DNA of 64,000 nt from Aneurinibacillus tyrosinisolvens (GTDB taxonomy: Bacteria; Bacillota; Bacilli; Aneurinibacillales; Aneurinibacillaceae). The DNA is taken from NCBI RefSeq assembly GCF_001015055.1, contig NZ_BBWZ01000005.1, forward strand, positions 124,001 to 188,000. Reading direction: 5' to 3'. Below the pieces are notes generated by a model. It worked only from the letters and a program-made list of their open reading frames with translations, ran no database searches and was not told the DNA's origin. Position 1 is the stretch's first letter; each line of letters begins with the position of its first letter. The position numbers and the translations under genes were made by a program. Below are positions 46,333 through 56,004 of this stretch, one piece after another.

Positions 46333-48389
46333 GCGAGAAATTACTACAGCCGGTTACGGCGGTGAAAGGAATCGGGGCTGAAAGAGCGCAGGAGCTCTCA
46401 GCTCTGCGTATTCAAACCGTGCTCGACTTGCTCGAGCATTTCCCGTATCGCTATGAGGATTATCGGGTACGCGACCTTGCGGAGGCGGAGGAAGGCGAGA
46501 AAATAACGATAATCGGAAGGGTGTACGGGGAACCTGCCGCCCGTTTTTTCGGTAAAAAGAAATCCAAGCTATCCGTAAAAGTCGTCGTTGATAATGTTGT
46601 GGTCACTGCAATCTGGTTTAACCGCCATTTTCTCAAGAATCAGCTGCAGGCCGGCCGGGAAATTATGCTGTCCGGGAAGTTTGAGCGGTCCCGCCTCCAG
46701 CTTGTTGTCAGTGAACACCACTTCATGGATACAGGTAAAGTGCCTGTACAGGAAGGAAGTATCCAGCCGGTTTATTCAACCGTTGCCTCCGTTCAGGTTA
46801 AACAAATACGCAAGTGGATCGCCACGGCGCTTGAACAGTTCGGCGATGAGATTGACGAGATTTTACCTGGCTTTCTGCTTCAGAAGTACCGCCTGATGAC
46901 CCGCAGGGAAGCCATACGCAATATTCATTATCCCGCAAGTATTCACGATGGGAAGCAGGGAAGAAGAAGGCTTGCCTTTGAGGAGCTGCTCTTGTTTCAG
47001 TTAAAGATGCAGGCATACCACGCGGTAAATCGCCAGACAACGAGCGGGATCCCGCAGAAAATCGCCATGGATCGGGTGGGCGAATTCGTACATGCACTTC
47101 CCTTCCCGCTTACGAACGCGCAAAAGCGTGTAGTAAAAGAAATTTTGACCGATATGCGGGCCCAGTATAGCATGAATCGTCTTCTGCAGGGGGATGTAGG
47201 TTCAGGGAAGACGGTTGTCGCCGCCATTGCGCTGTTTGCTGCGGTGTCAGCCGGATTTCAGGGTGCGCTCATGGTTCCAACGGAAATTCTCGCGGAGCAG
47301 CATTATGGGTCGTTACGGGAGCTGCTTGAGCCATGGGGCATTGAAGTGGCCCTTTTATCGGGAAGTGCGACCGTGCGCCAGCGCCGGGACATTCTTGCGG
47401 GCTTGCAGTCAGGCATGACGAATGTAGTTGTCGGTACCCACGCCCTCATTCAAGAGGACGTGTATTTTGACAGGCTTGGGCTTGTCATTACAGATGAGCA
47501 GCACCGCTTTGGCGTAGAGCAGCGGCGGATATTGAGAGAGAAAGGGCTGCAGCCGGACGTTTTGTTTATGACAGCCACCCCGATTCCTCGCACGCTGGCC
47601 ATTACCGCATTCGGCGATATGGATGTGTCAACGATCGATGAGCTTCCTGCGGGGAGAAAGCCGATTGAGACGTATTTTGTCCGCCATGCAATGCTGGATC
47701 GCGTGCTCAGCTTTGTTCGGAAAGAACTGGAGAAGGGGCGGCAGGCGTATGTCATTTCGCCGCTGATTGAGGAATCGGAAAAGCTCGATTTGCAGAACGC
47801 GATCGATGTGCATACGCAGCTTACCCACTATTTTGGCGGGGAGTTTAAGGTCGGATTGATGCACGGAAGACTGCCGTCGCGTGAAAAAGACGAAGTGATG
47901 CAGCAGTTCAGCCGGAACGAAATTCATGTCCTCGTATCTACAACCGTGGTTGAAGTAGGGGTGAATGTGCCCAACGCATCCGTTATGGTTATTTATGATG
48001 CGGAACGCTTCGGGCTGGCCCAGCTGCACCAGCTGCGGGGACGGGTAGGACGCGGAGCGGAGCAATCGTACTGTATCCTCATTGCGGACCCGAAATCCGA
48101 AGTCGGGAAAGAGCGAATGAGAATTATGACCGAGACGAACGATGGATTTGAAGTGGCCCGGCGTGATCTTGAGCTGCGCGGGCCGGGGGATTTCTTCGGA
48201 ACAAAGCAAAGCGGGCTGCCTGAATTTAAAATCGCCGACGTTGTGCAGGATTACCGCATGCTCGAAGTCGCAAGAGAAGAAGCGGCCGCACTTATTGGCA
48301 GCAAGCGATTCTGGAAGGAACCGGAATATTCTCCGCTTCGCCGCTACTTGCGCCAGGATGAATACTTTCTGGAGAAAATAAAGGATTAA
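46329..48389 (+). CDS. recG: ATP-dependent DNA helicase RecG
   Basis: Remodels stalled replication forks and branched DNA. The 686-residue product has the wedge/OB domain at about 10-150 (AVKGIGAERAQEL, LEHFPYRYEDY), Walker A GDVGSGKT at 288-295, DEQH at 389-392, and helicase motif VI QLRGRVGRGAEQSYC near 575. It begins with GTG overlapping the sdaAA stop. Its TAA interlocks with the stop of the convergent MgtC-like gene. Confidence 0.97.
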   Translation: MSEKLLQPVTAVKGIGAERAQELSALRIQTVLDLLEHFPYRYEDYRVRDLAEAEEGEKITIIGRVYGEPAARFFGKKKSKLSVKVVVDNVVVTAIWFNRHFLKNQLQAGREIMLSGKFERSRLQLVVSEHHFMDTGKVPVQEGSIQPVYSTVASVQVKQIRKWIATALEQFGDEIDEILPGFLLQKYRLMTRREAIRNIHYPASIHDGKQGRRRLAFEELLLFQLKMQAYHAVNRQTTSGIPQKIAMDRVGEFVHALPFPLTNAQKRVVKEILTDMRAQYSMNRLLQGDVGSGKTVVAAIALFAAVSAGFQGALMVPTEILAEQHYGSLRELLEPWGIEVALLSGSATVRQRRDILAGLQSGMTNVVVGTHALIQEDVYFDRLGLVITDEQHRFGVEQRRILREKGLQPDVLFMTATPIPRTLAITAFGDMDVSTIDELPAGRKPIETYFVRHAMLDRVLSFVRKELEKGRQAYVISPLIEESEKLDLQNAIDVHTQLTHYFGGEFKVGLMHGRLPSREKDEVMQQFSRNEIHVLVSTTVVEVGVNVPNASVMVIYDAERFGLAQLHQLRGRVGRGAEQSYCILIADPKSEVGKERMRIMTETNDGFEVARRDLELRGPGDFFGTKQSGLPEFKIADVVQDYRMLEVAREEAAALIGSKRFWKEPEYSPLRRYLRQDEYFLEKIKD

Positions 48390-48883
48390 CGAATTTCTTC
48401 GTCATCCGTCTGCTGATCGGGGAGCATTCGGTTGTGCTCAAGCCGATGCCCGACAACGATCACAATATACATGAGGAGCATGGCAAAGGTCGTCATCCCA
48501 TAGTAACCGGCACCGACACCAATCCCAATTCCACCCGCGAAGAAAATCATTGCGGCAGATGTGAGGCCCTTAACAGATCTTCCTTTTTGGATAATGAGCC
48601 CCGCACCGAGAAATCCGAGCCCGCTTACAATTTGAGCCGTTAACCGCATCGGATCCATCATCGTGTGCCCGGGCACAGAATAGCGTTCCACAGAGTAAAT
48701 AGAGATTAGGGTAAGAAGGGTAGAGGCGACGGTAACGAACGTATATGTTTTAATGCCTGCCGGTTTTGAACGGCTCGTGCGCTCCAGGCCGATGACAAAA
48801 CCAAATACGGCACTCAGCACCAGTCTCGCGTACATCTCCCAATGTTCGTGGTACGTAATAGCCTGGATGATATCTTTCAACAA
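48386..48883 (-). CDS. MgtC/SapB family membrane protein
   Basis: A 165-residue protein with four or five hydrophobic segments and the MgtC family core: RLVLSAVFGFVIGLERTSR, then RLTAQIVSGLGFLGAGLII and GLTSAAMIFFAGGIGIGVGAG. MgtC relatives act in magnesium stress or inhibit F-type ATPase; the role here is unknown. GAGGAGTG lies before the ATG on the minus strand. It is convergent with recG and overlaps it by 4 bases. Confidence 0.92.
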   Translation of the reverse strand: MLKDIIQAITYHEHWEMYARLVLSAVFGFVIGLERTSRSKPAGIKTYTFVTVASTLLTLISIYSVERYSVPGHTMMDPMRLTAQIVSGLGFLGAGLIIQKGRSVKGLTSAAMIFFAGGIGIGVGAGYYGMTTFAMLLMYIVIVVGHRLEHNRMLPDQQTDDEEIR

Positions 48884-48962
48884 TGTTCACTCCTCTTTTC
48901 AATGCCTCTAATAGTATCATAATTTTATCTTATGAGGCGATGAATAAAGAGGAGTGTTATTT

Positions 48963-49259
48963 TTGCCTGTAAATAAAAAAACCGCCCGGTTATTAAACCG
49001 AACGGGCAATCCGGAACCAAATGGAGCCGAATCGCATAATGGGAGAGGAGAAACCGGAGGAAGAGCTTATGGGGAAACGTAAGTCTTCTCCGCGGTTGTC
49101 AGCAACACAGAATACCGTGCTGCTATTTTTATTGTGGACGAAACAGGAAAAGAATATACGCAGGCGGGAAGAATAATTGTCAATTATTTACCGGAATATA
49201 GGTTTATGGTACGATGGATAAGGAATTTCGACCTGTCATTAGATGGATACGGGAGTTGA
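48963..49259 (+). other. Intergenic region with an interrupted small reading frame
   Basis: The 380 bases between the MgtC-like gene and rsmD hold no gene that I recognise. One frame is open from TTG 48963 (AGAGGAG 8 bases before) to TGA 49257-49259, about 98 codons, except for a TAA at 49080-49082. Its second half reads VFSAVVSNTEYRAAIFIVDE, then GKEYTQAGRIIVNYLPEY, which looks protein-like. Alternatively an ATG at 49069, behind GGAGGAAG, would enter the same frame if one base were missing near 49078-49082. A hairpin with GCCCG/CGGGC lies at 48982-49009. Confidence 0.3.
49187..49215 (+). promoter_or_regulatory. Probable promoter for rsmD-coaD
   Basis: TTTACC (49187-49192) and TACGAT (49210-49215) are 17 bases apart, with a TG one base before the -10 (TGGTACGAT). 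The start of rsmD is about 50 bases downstream. Confidence 0.5.
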
Positions 49260-49263
49260 AACA

Positions 49264-50338
<1,075 letters not shown>

Positions 50339-50345
50339 GCATTCG

Positions 50346-51569
50346 TCATTTTCTGTACAGTAGAAAGCTCAGGCGAAGAATGAACAGTGCCAGGATAAGG
50401 ATACCGGCACAGGCGAGCGTGGACAGCGCCTGGTAGGAAGGAAGCGTCCACAGTGACATCCGGCTTGTATCAAGATTGGGCGCCCAGGCGAGAGTTGTAT
50501 ACTCCTGCAGCCGCTTGTAAAGATAGCTTCCAGCCGTATAGGTAAGGAAAAAAGAAAATACCGCATGGAGGGTACGCCCAATTAAAAAAGGCAAATAGCG
50601 AATGTCGGTTTCTGCAAGAATGCTCGCCACCTGGGCGTGCACGGACAACCCGCCCCACGCCAGGATTGCACTTCCGGAGGCGATAACAAATACAGCGAGA
50701 TCCGAGCTGAATAATTCGCTTGCCTGCTTGGCGCCGAGCGTTACCTCGAATAAACCGAAAACGAATGCCTGGGAGGCCTCCGCCGGATACCCGGCCAGCG
50801 ATAGGCATAAGCCGGCAAGGTGAGAGAAAAAGGTGATGATATGCAGCTTCATTAGCAGGGAGAGAAATACAGAAAAAAAGATCATAAATCCCCCGACCAT
50901 GAGCTGCAATTGGAGCGAGGCTGCAACAGCATCGCCCATCAGCTTCCCGAAAGCCCGGCCATCCTGGATTCTCGCTCGATGCATCGCCCGTAACGCCTGG
51001 TACAACCGTGCCTCTTTCCCGTTCATCTGATGCGGTGTTCCTGGTTCTTTCCGGTTGTGGAAGGCCATAACCAGACCGACAAGAATGGCCGATGCGTAGT
51101 GGACCGCAAGCAGGACGATGCCGACTTTTACGCTGTGGAAAAAACCGACCGCTACTGCACCGGTAATAAATACCGGGTCCGCTGTCGTAGTATAAGAGAC
51201 GAGGCGTTCTCCCTCGGCACGTGAGATGAGTTTTCTTTCGCGCAGGCGTGTTGTTAATTTAGCGCTGACAGGATATCCGGAGGCAAATCCCATGGTCCAG
51301 ACGAATGAGCCGGAACCCGGAATGTTAAATACTGGCCGCATAAAAGGTTCTAACAATACACCCATGAAATGGGCAAGCCCAAGCCCAAGCAGGATTTCAG
51401 AAGTAATAAAAAAGGGCAGCAAAGCCGGAAAGACAACATCCCACCATATCTTAAGCCCCCGCAGGGAGGCCGCGAAGGAAGCCTCGGGAAAAATCACAAG
51501 ACTAATGGCAAGAATAAAACCAAAGATCGCAAAGAAAAGGGTAGTCAAATACGGTTTTACCGAACGCAT
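50346..51569 (-). CDS. ylbJ: YlbJ, sporulation integral membrane protein
   Basis: A 407-residue membrane protein with eight or more hydrophobic segments, needed in B. subtilis for efficient spore formation (cortex stage). Conserved features: PALLPFFITSEILLGLG near 49-65 and the GFASGYPVSAKL segment near 94-105 of the nucleoside-recognition (Gate) domain family. AGGAG lies before the ATG on the minus strand. Convergent with coaD and divergent from ylbK. Confidence 0.93.
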   Translation of the reverse strand: MRSVKPYLTTLFFAIFGFILAISLVIFPEASFAASLRGLKIWWDVVFPALLPFFITSEILLGLGLAHFMGVLLEPFMRPVFNIPGSGSFVWTMGFASGYPVSAKLTTRLRERKLISRAEGERLVSYTTTADPVFITGAVAVGFFHSVKVGIVLLAVHYASAILVGLVMAFHNRKEPGTPHQMNGKEARLYQALRAMHRARIQDGRAFGKLMGDAVAASLQLQLMVGGFMIFFSVFLSLLMKLHIITFFSHLAGLCLSLAGYPAEASQAFVFGLFEVTLGAKQASELFSSDLAVFVIASGSAILAWGGLSVHAQVASILAETDIRYLPFLIGRTLHAVFSFFLTYTAGSYLYKRLQEYTTLAWAPNLDTSRMSLWTLPSYQALSTLACAGILILALFILRLSFLLYRK

Positions 51570-51712
51570 GGCATTTCTCCTAACTGTCGGGCGTACAAAC
51601 GATATTGGTATACAGGCTTACTGTTATATTTACGGACGGTACACGTAAAATAGACCAACCATGACAGGCCGCCCGGTATTTATAAAATGAAATTGGGAAA
51701 GAGGTGAAGGGT

Positions 51713-52516
51713 ATGCCGCAAATCGGCTTGGCATTAGGAGCGGGGGGAGCGCGCGGGTTTGCCCATATCGGTGTTCTTGAAGTGCTTGAGGAGCACGGCA
51801 TCAGACCTGCATTTCTGGCGGGGAGCAGCATGGGCAGCCTCATCGCATCCCTGTATGCCAGCGATTATACACCGGAGATGATGGAAAAGCTGGCTATCAA
51901 TTTGAAGCGTAAGCACTGGCTCGATTTTACGGTACCTGGCACGGGGTTTGTAACGGGGGAGAAGCTGCGCCAGGTCGTCATGCTTTTAACGAAAAATAAA
52001 AAAATCGAGGAGCTTTCCCGGCCCCTGTCCATCATTGCAACCGATTTGGTGACAGGAGAGAGGATTGTTTTTACCGAGGGGCCGGTCCACGAAGCGGTAA
52101 GAGCAAGCGTCTCCATTCCTGGTATCTTTGTGCCCTACAAGCTTGGTGACAAGCTGCTCGTTGATGGTGCGGTCGTGGACCGGGTGCCAATAGAGGTCGC
52201 CAAGGCGATGGGCTCCGATCTAACGATTGGTGTCGATGTGGCGCTGGCCCCTTCCACCGTTCCGGTTCGGACGTTCTTCGATGTCATTTTCCAGTCAATT
52301 GAAGTGATGGAGCGTGAGATTTTCCGCCACCGTACGGTCCACGCCGACATTATGATTCGGCCGGATGTAGGGCAGTTTAGTTCGACATCATTCACAAATA
52401 TTGAGCGGATTATTGAAGAAGGAAGGGCGGCTGCCCGGCTCATGATCCCGCATATTAAACAAAAGATTGAGGAATGGAGGAATAGCAATGAACAACAACC
52501 GCGCGCGCTTTTTTAA
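51713..52516 (+). CDS. ylbK: Patatin-like phospholipase (YlbK/RssA family)
   Basis: A predicted cytoplasmic serine acyl hydrolase. The 267-residue product shows the oxyanion loop GAGGARGFAHIGVL at 9-22, the nucleophile Ser39 in GSSMGS, and the dyad Asp151 in LVDGAVVDR. Substrate unknown. GAGGTGAAGGG before ATG 51713 decides the start over GTG 51704. The 3' end overlaps the ylbL start by 29 bases. Confidence 0.92.
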   Translation: MPQIGLALGAGGARGFAHIGVLEVLEEHGIRPAFLAGSSMGSLIASLYASDYTPEMMEKLAINLKRKHWLDFTVPGTGFVTGEKLRQVVMLLTKNKKIEELSRPLSIIATDLVTGERIVFTEGPVHEAVRASVSIPGIFVPYKLGDKLLVDGAVVDRVPIEVAKAMGSDLTIGVDVALAPSTVPVRTFFDVIFQSIEVMEREIFRHRTVHADIMIRPDVGQFSSTSFTNIERIIEEGRAAARLMIPHIKQKIEEWRNSNEQQPRALF

Positions 52517-53579
52517 CAGGATCTGGGTTCCTTATGCGCTCGCCCTGCTCGTTTTTGCCATAGCCGCCGCCGTGGCTCTGAGCCCGACTTCATATTATAT
52601 GATACGTCCAGGTTCTGCCGTTGAACTGCAGCCAATCGTGACGGTACAGGGAGGGAAGAAGGCGGAAAAAGGGACGCTCATGCTTACAACAGTAAGAATG
52701 GGCCCGGCAAACGTACTCGGCTATTTGTATGCCAAAGCGGATCCCCATACGGATTTAATAAAGGCGGAATCTGTTCACAGCCCGAATGAGACGGATGAGC
52801 AGTACAATGTACGTGAGCTGGAAGTGATGAAGCATTCACAGGAAAATGCTATGATTGTGGCGTTTCGAAAGGCAGGGCTGCCGGTTAAAGTAACGGACAA
52901 AGGCGTGATGGTCATGCTGTTCACACCGGGAATGCCCGCCGAGAAGTATTTGCAGGTGGGAGATATTATTGAAACAGTGGACGGGAAGAAGACGCCTGCG
53001 CCAAAAGATCTGCTGGCCGCACTAAAAGGGAGGAAAGCAGGGGAAACGGTAAAACTCGGCATTGTTAGAAAAGGGCAGAGAAAAGAAGTGAGCCTGAAAC
53101 TCTCAGCCATCCCGCGCGCGCCGGGCCAAAAAGAAACACGGGCAGGGATTGGCATTATGTTTTCCCCTTCTGTTCCGGCGACCAAGCGCACTGTCGATTT
53201 GCCGAAGGCGGTAACGATTTATGCCGAATCGATCGGCGGACCTTCCGCCGGCATGATGTTTACCCTGGAGATTTTGAACCAGGTTACCGGCGGGGACATA
53301 ACCAAAGGATACCGGATTGCCGGTACGGGCGAGATGTTTGAAGACGGAACGGTCGGCCGCATCGGGGGAATTGAGCATAAAATCCAGGCGGCAGATAAGA
53401 CAAAAGCCGATATTTTCCTCGCTCCGAATGACGTAGTGCCACCGGGGGCGGGCTACCGCTCCAATTATGAAGAGGCACAGAAGGCGGCGAACGAACTCGG
53501 TACAAGCATGAAGGTTGTGCCTGTCAGAACGATAGACGACGCAATCCGCTACCTGCGCAGCCTGCCGCCTAAAAAATAA
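52488..53579 (+). CDS. ylbL: YlbL, membrane-anchored PDZ/Lon-type protease (SepM-like)
   Basis: A 363-residue protein with one N-terminal membrane anchor at about residues 13-31, a PDZ domain at about 125-210 and a Lon-type (S16) serine protease domain at about 220-345. The catalytic Ser253 lies in IGGPSAGMMF and Lys298 in GGIEHKIQAADK. B. subtilis YlbL is tied to DNA-damage checkpoint recovery, streptococcal SepM to peptide processing. ATG 52488 follows GGAGGAATAGCA. Confidence 0.94.
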   Translation: MNNNRARFFNRIWVPYALALLVFAIAAAVALSPTSYYMIRPGSAVELQPIVTVQGGKKAEKGTLMLTTVRMGPANVLGYLYAKADPHTDLIKAESVHSPNETDEQYNVRELEVMKHSQENAMIVAFRKAGLPVKVTDKGVMVMLFTPGMPAEKYLQVGDIIETVDGKKTPAPKDLLAALKGRKAGETVKLGIVRKGQRKEVSLKLSAIPRAPGQKETRAGIGIMFSPSVPATKRTVDLPKAVTIYAESIGGPSAGMMFTLEILNQVTGGDITKGYRIAGTGEMFEDGTVGRIGGIEHKIQAADKTKADIFLAPNDVVPPGAGYRSNYEEAQKAANELGTSMKVVPVRTIDDAIRYLRSLPPKK

Positions 53580-53597
53580 TACCGCTTAGCCTGCTCG

Positions 53598-54836
53598 TTA
53601 CAGCCGTAGAGGGGATTGCTCGTATTCCCTCTGCATTTCTTTTTGGCGAACAGGGGCAGTATAGCCGAGCGCATAGATTGCTCCTGCCTGCAGGTCAAAT
53701 TCCAGCATCGGATGCTTTTCTTTTTTTACCTTGCTTATAATCGGAAGCGCACACGTGTCCTTCATTGTTTTTAGAAGTTCTCTTCCTGTTTCGCTAAAGC
53801 CAAGCACGCGTATGTAGGCCGGCCCCTGCCGGAATCCGGATCGAATCATTTTCTCCCTCGTTAAGCCGAAAAGGGTGTACAGCAGGAGACGCTGCAGCCG
53901 GTTCCATGTATAACGCTTCGTTTTAATCGCTTCCATTAAAGCGCGGAACGAACCCGCTGTGCGTGCGCTTCTATGTATACGGTGCTCTAGCCCTTCCGTC
54001 ATCTCGTATATTTCCGCTAATTCCCCGGGCTGGCGAATCATAAGCTGGTGCTGCAGGTGCGGGTAAAACGCCTCCCATGACATAGGAAACCGCCCGGATT
54101 GTTTTTCTTCCTGCAATACATCGAGCGTTGATGCGGGAACATACGGTTTAATTCCATCAAGGGAGCCCTCCTCCATTGTGATTTTGCGAAGCGCGGTGGC
54201 GCTGGCAATTCTGGCGTCTGTAATTTCTTCCTGATGATACCCCGCCTTTTGCCTTTGAATCGTGATGGGCTTCATGCTGCTCTGCAGGCGGGCCAGCGCC
54301 ATGCAATAGTTTAAGCCAAGAATGTTATTCGGTTCGGTAACGTTTCCAGCGGTTTTGAAATCGGGTAAAGCAGAAAATAGCGCCTCTACCGCTCTGCCAT
54401 AAGCGGCGGGATAGCTAATGCCTGTGGCCAGGTGCTGCCGGATTTCCCGCTGGAAAAGGGCAGTTTCGTTGACAAGGGATTTCGCCAGGGGTGTCATCCA
54501 TGAAATATCCCCGCTCTCGGAACCGAAGCAGAGGGAATCAACGACGCCGGTAGCGTGCAGCGTGGCAACGGCTCCGTAAGCAAATTGCTCCGCGTTTTGC
54601 GCTGCATAGACGAAGGGCAGTTCCAGGACGAGATCAATACCCGCCCGCAGCGCCATTTCCGTTCGGGCCCATTTGTTTACGAGCGCAGGCTCCCCCCGCT
54701 GCAAGAAGTGCCCGCTCATGACGGCAACGGCAGCACTGGCGCCCGTTTGCCGTTTGGCCTGTTCATAATGGTACTTGTGACCGTTGTGAAGAGGATTGTA
54801 TTCAACGACGAGACCTACTGTTCTCAAGCATTTCAC
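53598..54836 (-). CDS. tmcAL: tRNA(Met) cytidine acetate ligase TmcAL
   Basis: Uses acetate and ATP to make ac4C at the wobble position of elongator tRNA-Met. The 412-residue product (YlbM) begins MKCLRTVGLVVEYNPLHNGH with the HNGH nucleotidyl-transfer motif at 17-20, followed by AVMSGHFLQRGEPALVNKW. Convergent with ylbL; 18 bases separate them and no terminator is visible. Confidence 0.95.
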   Translation of the reverse strand: MKCLRTVGLVVEYNPLHNGHKYHYEQAKRQTGASAAVAVMSGHFLQRGEPALVNKWARTEMALRAGIDLVLELPFVYAAQNAEQFAYGAVATLHATGVVDSLCFGSESGDISWMTPLAKSLVNETALFQREIRQHLATGISYPAAYGRAVEALFSALPDFKTAGNVTEPNNILGLNYCMALARLQSSMKPITIQRQKAGYHQEEITDARIASATALRKITMEEGSLDGIKPYVPASTLDVLQEEKQSGRFPMSWEAFYPHLQHQLMIRQPGELAEIYEMTEGLEHRIHRSARTAGSFRALMEAIKTKRYTWNRLQRLLLYTLFGLTREKMIRSGFRQGPAYIRVLGFSETGRELLKTMKDTCALPIISKVKKEKHPMLEFDLQAGAIYALGYTAPVRQKEMQREYEQSPLRL

Positions 54837-54944
54837 TCCCGGGAATAAGATGGTTTTTATGCATAAATTCCCTCCATTTTACCACAAAAGCAGGAAGGCG
54901 ATTTAACTCATTGCAAACATTCGGTGGGAGATACTAAACATACG

Positions 54945-54974
54945 TTGACAGGATGACTAAAAAAAAGATATAAT
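54945..54974 (+). promoter_or_regulatory. Sigma-A promoter for yceD-rpmF
   Basis: Perfect TTGACA (54945-54950) and TATAAT (54969-54974) separated by 18 bases, about 30 bases before the yceD start. Confidence 0.85.
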
Positions 54975-55005
54975 ATTCTTTGTTGCTTGAATGGGGTGAA
55001 CCTCG

Positions 55006-55524
55006 ATGAAAATACGGAAAAACCAGCTGCTTCAGCTGCACGGGGGCAGTTTTCCAATTGATGAAACGATTGAACTGGATTTGGCAGGGCGCTATACCCA
55101 CATTGTTGGGGCAGAGCCCGCACACTTCACAGGACAGGCGTTTGCCGCATCCGGTCTTTATATTGTAGAAGGAAATATTTCCGGTGTGCTCATGATTGAA
55201 TGTGCCCGGTGTTTAAAGCATTTCCCTTATAGTTATAATGTAAGCTTAAAGGAAACCTTTATCGACAGGAAGGAAACGGACCTTGAGCTGGATGAAGAGA
55301 TGGAAATCCATCTGCTTGAAAACGATGAAATTAACGTGAATCCATATCTCGAATCCGCTATCCTCCTCTCACTGCCTAATGCGCTTGTGTGCAGTGACGA
55401 CTGCAAGGGGATTTGCCCGCAGTGCGGAACAGACCGGAATCAGAAAGATTGCGGCTGTGTTATTGAACGTATTGATCCCCGATTGGCTGTGCTTGGCGAA
55501 CTTTTTGGCAAGCAGGATAAATAA
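55006..55524 (+). CDS. yceD: YceD/DUF177 family protein
   Basis: A 172-residue protein of the family regularly encoded just before rpmF and thought to take part in 23S rRNA maturation or ribosome assembly. Paired cysteines are seen in ECARCLKHF (about 65-73) and GICPQCGTD (about 136-144), and the usual LELDEE acidic stretch lies between them. GGGGTGAAC precedes the ATG. A strong promoter lies directly upstream. Confidence 0.92.
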   Translation: MKIRKNQLLQLHGGSFPIDETIELDLAGRYTHIVGAEPAHFTGQAFAASGLYIVEGNISGVLMIECARCLKHFPYSYNVSLKETFIDRKETDLELDEEMEIHLLENDEINVNPYLESAILLSLPNALVCSDDCKGICPQCGTDRNQKDCGCVIERIDPRLAVLGELFGKQDK

Positions 55525-55632
55525 AGGCTTTTCAATCGGCGGAAAATCAGGTATGATGATTGTTGTTTTGATGGATAGCTTGTCCCATCAAATAAATGAT
55601 CTTTATTGTAATTTAATAAAGGGGTGGGATAA

Positions 55633-55809
55633 ATGGCAGTACCTCAAAGACGAACTTCCAAAACTCGTAAAAACAAGCGTCGGACTCACTTCAAATTAGA
55701 AGTGCCAGGCATGGTAAAGTGCCCTGAGTGCGGCGAATTGAAGCTTGCTCACCGTGTATGTAAGAGTTGTGGCACATACAAAGGAAACCAGGTAATTAAC
55801 AACGCGTAA
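55633..55809 (+). CDS. rpmF: Large-subunit ribosomal protein L32
   Basis: A 58-residue protein, start [20 protein letters not shown], with a zinc ribbon of two cysteine pairs (CPEC and CKSC), the zinc-binding form of L32. AAGGGGTGGG precedes the ATG. It follows yceD after 108 bases and ends with a strong terminator. The fatty-acid operon follows, as in many bacteria. Confidence 0.97.
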   Translation: MAVPQRRTSKTRKNKRRTHFKLEVPGMVKCPECGELKLAHRVCKSCGTYKGNQVINNA

Positions 55810-55816
55810 TTGCCGT

Positions 55817-55851
55817 AAAAGACAGGATGAGAAACCATCCTGTCTTTTTTT
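55817..55851 (+). terminator. Terminator after rpmF
   Basis: AAAGACAGGATG and CATCCTGTCTTT form a 12-base stem followed by a T-tract. Confidence 0.9.
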
Positions 55852-55933
55852 GTGTTTTTTTGACATGTTTTCTGTAGCGGGAGGGTTTTTTCGCCTGTTC
55901 AAGAAATAAGTGTCTATGCAGGACGAAAGAATG

Positions 55934-55983
55934 TTGTCATTTTCCTTCTTTTTTTATATACTGCTCTTAGTAGCTGGTAATAA
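55934..55983 (+). promoter_or_regulatory. fapR promoter with a FapR operator
   Basis: TTGTCA (55934-55939) and TATACT (55957-55962) are spaced by 17 bases. Directly after the -10 lies TTAGTAGCTGGTAATAA (55967-55983), an imperfect inverted repeat close to the FapR box (TTAGTACCTGGTACTAA type). FapR would bind across the transcription start, so the operon is likely autoregulated and released by malonyl-CoA. Confidence 0.78.
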
Positions 55984-56004
55984 AAACAGCGAATCGTACG
56001 TAGG

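Noticed and set aside
49021..49176. A 51-codon frame from ATG 49021 upstream of rsmD
   Set aside because: The first ATG has no ribosome site and the product is low-complexity and basic; the overlapping frame described as a finding looks more protein-like.
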